Shown: piece by piece, positions 7,529 through 9,524 of the stretch
Numbering within the stretch: position 1 is the stretch's first letter
How the letters are laid out: the number at the start of each line of letters is the position of its first letter
Assembly (NCBI GenBank): GCA_934778205.1
Contig: CAKVOD010000017.1
Location: 1-9,524, forward strand
Source of the DNA: an uncultured Clostridia bacterium
GTDB taxonomy: Bacteria; Bacillota; Clostridia; Christensenellales; UBA1242
Direction of reading: 5' to 3'
DNA length: 9,524 nt
Notes under the pieces: model-generated
Database searches by the model: none
What the model was told of the DNA's origin: nothing
Seen by the model: only the letters and a program-made list of their open reading frames with translations
Program-made: the position numbers and the translations under genes

Positions 7529-8845
7529 ATGGAAATGTCGCCAAAAGATATCGTCAATGAACTTGACAAATACATTATCGGGCAAGAAAAAGCAAAGCAC
7601 GCTGTTGCAGTTGCTCTTAGAAACCGATATCGCCGTAGCCAACTTCCCGAAGAAATGAAAGAGGACATAACTCCCAAAAACATCATTTTGAAAGGTCCAA
7701 CGGGTGTCGGTAAAACTGAAATTGCTCGCCGTCTTGCGAAACTTGTTCACGCACCATTTGTTAAAGTGGAAGCAACAAAGTTCACCGAAGTTGGCTATGT
7801 CGGCAGAGATGTTGAAAGCATCATTCGCGACCTTGCCGAAACTTCAATCCGTCTTGTCAAAGAGGAAAAATTTGAGGAAGTCAAAGAAAAAACATTTGCT
7901 ATCGTCAATCGACAACTTGTGACAATGATTTTTGACCAAAAAAACAAAGAACACGCAATTGACGACGCCAACAAAGATAATGTTCGCGCACAAATTGAAA
8001 AAGATTTGATTGCAGGAAAACTTGATGACTTTGTCATCGACATTCAAGTAGCCGAAGCGCCAAAACAAGTCGAAATAATGCCGGGAATGGGCGCAATGGA
8101 CTTGGGTGACATTATGGGCGGATTTTTCCCACAAAAGAAAAAGAATAAGAAAATGCCCGTCAAAATTGCGCGTGAATATATGATGAATGAGGAGTCCTCT
8201 AAATTCATTGATATGGATACCGTAAAAGCTGAAGCGATTCGTCGTTGTGAGCAAGACGGAATTGTATTCATCGACGAAATAGACAAAGTTGCAGGCAAGG
8301 GCAACGGCAAAAACGGACCCGACGTTTCGCGTGAAGGCGTCCAAAGGGATATTTTGCCAATAGTTGAAGGTAGCACCGTCACAACAAAATACGGAACAAT
8401 CAAAACAGACTACATTTTGTTTATCGCTGCAGGCGCATTCCACACCGCCAAAGTAGAGGACTTGATTCCAGAGCTGTTAGGACGTTTCCCAATTCAAGTA
8501 GAATTGCAAAACTTGACAAAAGAAGATTTTGTTAATATCCTTACAAATACAAAAAATTCAATAACGCAACAATATGGTTCGCTTTTGAAAGTCGACAACA
8601 TCAATCTTGTGTTTGATGATAGTGCAATTGACGAAATTGCCGAAATTTCCGTTCGCGAAAACGAAACGAGCGAAAACATCGGCGCGCGCCGTCTGCACAC
8701 TATTATGGAAAACTTGCTTGAAAGCATTTCGTTCCACGCAGACGGGTCGTTCCCGATGACTGATGTCAAAATCGATCGCGCGTACGTCGACAACGAATTG
8801 AAAGAAACTCTTTCAAAATACGACCTTACAAAGTATATTTTGTAG
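7529..8845 (+). CDS. hslU: HslU (ClpY), AAA+ unfoldase of the HslVU protease
   Basis: ATP-driven hexameric ring that unfolds substrates and threads them into HslV. The 438 aa are close to the E. coli length (443). The N-terminus has the family sequence P..IV.ELDKYIIGQ..AK.AVA.ALRNR. Walker A is GPTGVGKT (56-63), the pore loop GYVGRD (89-94), Walker B FIDEID (D249, E250), followed by GPDVSREGVQRD, PELLGRFPI with its arginine, and the sensor-2 region ENIGARRLHT. The family-specific I-domain sits between the pore loop and Walker B and has a lysine-rich stretch (PQKKKNKK) near its end. The C-terminal DLTKYIL is the tail that docks into HslV and activates it. Complete, with no missing key residue. 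trxA follows after 33 nt. Confidence 0.97.
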   Translation: MEMSPKDIVNELDKYIIGQEKAKHAVAVALRNRYRRSQLPEEMKEDITPKNIILKGPTGVGKTEIARRLAKLVHAPFVKVEATKFTEVGYVGRDVESIIRDLAETSIRLVKEEKFEEVKEKTFAIVNRQLVTMIFDQKNKEHAIDDANKDNVRAQIEKDLIAGKLDDFVIDIQVAEAPKQVEIMPGMGAMDLGDIMGGFFPQKKKNKKMPVKIAREYMMNEESSKFIDMDTVKAEAIRRCEQDGIVFIDEIDKVAGKGNGKNGPDVSREGVQRDILPIVEGSTVTTKYGTIKTDYILFIAAGAFHTAKVEDLIPELLGRFPIQVELQNLTKEDFVNILTNTKNSITQQYGSLLKVDNINLVFDDSAIDEIAEISVRENETSENIGARRLHTIMENLLESISFHADGSFPMTDVKIDRAYVDNELKETLSKYDLTKYIL

Positions 8846-8878
8846 GTATTTTGTAAATATTATCTAAAGGAGTAAATT

Positions 8879-9196
8879 ATGGAAATATTGCATCTTAATG
8901 AAGATTCATACAAAGAACTTATGCAAAAGCAGGGCGTTGCTGTCGTAGATTTCTATGCAACGTGGTGTCCGCCTTGCAAAATGCTCGCACCAATAATGGA
9001 GGAAATCGCCGAAGAAGCAACCGAATATGTAGTTGCAAAACTAGACATTGACCAAGCAATAAACGTTGCAAATGAACTCGGTGTAATGAGCATTCCAACC
9101 GTGATTATTTTCAAAGACGGGGAAGAAAAAGAAAGACTTGTCGGTTTCCGTAACAAAGAAGAACTTTTGGAAGCTATCAATAATATTGTCTATTAA
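8879..9196 (+). CDS. trxA: Thioredoxin with CPPC active site
   Basis: Small cytoplasmic thiol-disulfide oxidoreductase. The 105 aa form a complete single thioredoxin fold with no signal peptide or membrane anchor. The active site is W29-C30-P31-P32-C33, followed by KMLAPIMEE. The cis-proline is P73 (SIPT), and the FKDGEE and GF segments of the last strands are present. Classical thioredoxins carry WCGPC; CPPC is less common there and more familiar from TlpA-like exported proteins, but the rest of this sequence is thioredoxin-like. A Gly-to-Pro change in the CXXC is expected to shift redox potential or partner choice. AAAGGAG stands 6 nt before the ATG. It is the last gene of the unit, 33 nt after hslU, where codY stands in Bacillus. 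The symbol trxA assumes it is the general thioredoxin; a specialised paralogue is possible. Confidence 0.9.
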   Translation: MEILHLNEDSYKELMQKQGVAVVDFYATWCPPCKMLAPIMEEIAEEATEYVVAKLDIDQAINVANELGVMSIPTVIIFKDGEEKERLVGFRNKEELLEAINNIVY

Positions 9197-9206
9197 TTGA
9201 ATTAAT
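9192..9206. repeat. AT-rich inverted repeat at the trxA stop codon
   Basis: ATTAATT and AATTAAT are perfect 7-bp arms around a single G and overlap the stop codon of trxA. With only A-T pairs and a 1-nt centre it is weak as an RNA hairpin. It could be a protein site or chance in A/T-rich DNA; nothing else supports a role. Confidence 0.3.
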
Positions 9207-9287
9207 CTCAATTGTGAAGTACTATATTTTTGATATTGAGGCAAATCACAACAAGCAAAATCATTATAAAATAAGTTTTTATGTAGC

Positions 9288-9322
9288 AAAGACTAGATTG
9301 TGAAAACAATCTAGTCTTTTGT
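9288..9322 (+). terminator. Strong rho-independent terminator after trxA
   Basis: A perfect 14-bp stem, AAAGACTAGATTGT (9288-9301) with ACAATCTAGTCTTT (9306-9319), is closed by a stable GAAA tetraloop and ends in a T-run. It lies about 90 nt after the trxA stop and marks the end of the unit. The reverse strand lacks a good T-run, so it should act mainly in the + direction. Confidence 0.9.
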
Positions 9323-9488
9323 ATTGATTTGAGTGATAAGTCCGTTTTTTATATGGTTTTGCAGTCTGCATCTGTAAATACTAAGTTTATGCGGGGGTTA
9401 GCACATACGACACACGCGGGTAGGTATATGGAAAAGCGGTAAAAAAAGGTAAAAAACGACAAAAAGCAAAAGTTTTTTATAAAAAATG
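9323..9488. other. Intergenic region with no recognisable gene
   Basis: The stretch between trxA and the right edge (9197-9524, 328 nt) has no convincing ORF on either strand and no tRNA- or rRNA-like sequence. Apart from the terminator and the promoter listed separately, this part contains a small inverted repeat (TGCAG-T-CTGCA, about 9360-9370), a G-run near 9393, and an A-rich tract at about 9430-9488 just before the -35 box that could act as an UP element. Confidence 0.5.
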
Positions 9489-9517
9489 TTGACTTTAAAA
9501 AGAGTATAGTATATACT
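9489..9517 (+). promoter_or_regulatory. Strong sigma-A promoter reading out of the right edge
   Basis: TTGACT (9489-9494, 5 of 6) and TATACT (9512-9517, 5 of 6) are 17 nt apart, and the upstream DNA is A/T-rich. Transcription would start near 9524, so the gene it drives lies outside the window. Confidence 0.75.
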
Positions 9518-9518
9518 A
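9507..9518. promoter_or_regulatory. Palindrome overlapping the -10 box; candidate operator
   Basis: TAGTATATACTA is a perfect 12-bp palindrome that covers the whole -10 element of the outgoing promoter. A repressor bound here would block RNA polymerase. TAGTATA-type palindromes over promoters recall the operators of small YtrA-like GntR regulators next to ABC transporter genes in Firmicutes, but this assignment is only inferred from the shape of the site. An A/T-rich palindrome at a -10 box can arise by chance. Confidence 0.45.
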
Positions 9519-9524
9519 ATGAAG

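Noticed and set aside
7844..8443. 199-aa open frame on the - strand inside hslU
   Set aside because: Opposite a complete, highly conserved hslU; rich in Phe and Cys with no recognisable motif and no ribosome site. It is a codon-bias shadow.
9236..9270. TTGAGG ... TATAAA after trxA as a promoter
   Set aside because: The spacer is 23 nt, too long, and a strong terminator follows immediately.

Overview
The window looks like chromosomal DNA from a low-GC, Gram-positive-type Firmicute, most likely an uncultured, gut-associated member of the Clostridia. The grounds are the A/T-rich codon use, strong AGGAG-type ribosome sites before almost every gene, the clostridial order comM-dprA-topA, and a surface protein of a type common in such genomes. 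The lineage is inferred. All seven genes lie on the + strand, with no RNA gene, insertion sequence, integrase or CRISPR array.

Positions 1-1760 hold the 3' part of a secreted or surface protein. Its reading frame is open to the left edge. It ends in a W.WLRSG...GVRVALHLNL module like the DUF6273 / C-type-lectin-like domains of clostridial surface proteins. Inside this module, about 1281-1400 is very poor in adenine and rich in GC, with a long run of codons ending in C or T. A hairpin terminator at 1814-1854 closes the gene.

Positions 1885-9322 look like one transcription unit. A sigma-A-like promoter (1885-1913) precedes comM (Mg-chelatase-like AAA+ ATPase), dprA (single-strand DNA/RecA loader), topA (topoisomerase I), hslV and hslU (two-component protease) and trxA (thioredoxin). 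Gaps are 35, 125, 51, 2 and 33 nt. A second possible promoter lies in the 125-nt gap before topA. A perfect 14-bp hairpin terminator (9288-9322) ends the unit. comM and dprA act on incoming DNA during natural transformation and recombination, topA controls supercoiling, hslVU is ATP-dependent proteolysis, and trxA is thiol redox. Compared with the Bacillus order dprA-topA-trmFO-xerC-hslV-hslU-codY, the trmFO and xerC genes are missing and trxA stands where codY would be.

Positions 9323-9524 contain no gene. They lead to a very good promoter (TTGACT-17 nt-TATACT) overlapping a 12-bp palindrome, so a regulated gene probably begins just beyond the right edge.

Most of the window is housekeeping. 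The best lead for something new is the adenine-depleted block in the first gene, which fits a diversity-generating retroelement target but is unproven because no template repeat or reverse transcriptase is in view. Smaller oddities are the altered ESPAKAKTI-type motif of TopA and the CPPC active site of the thioredoxin.
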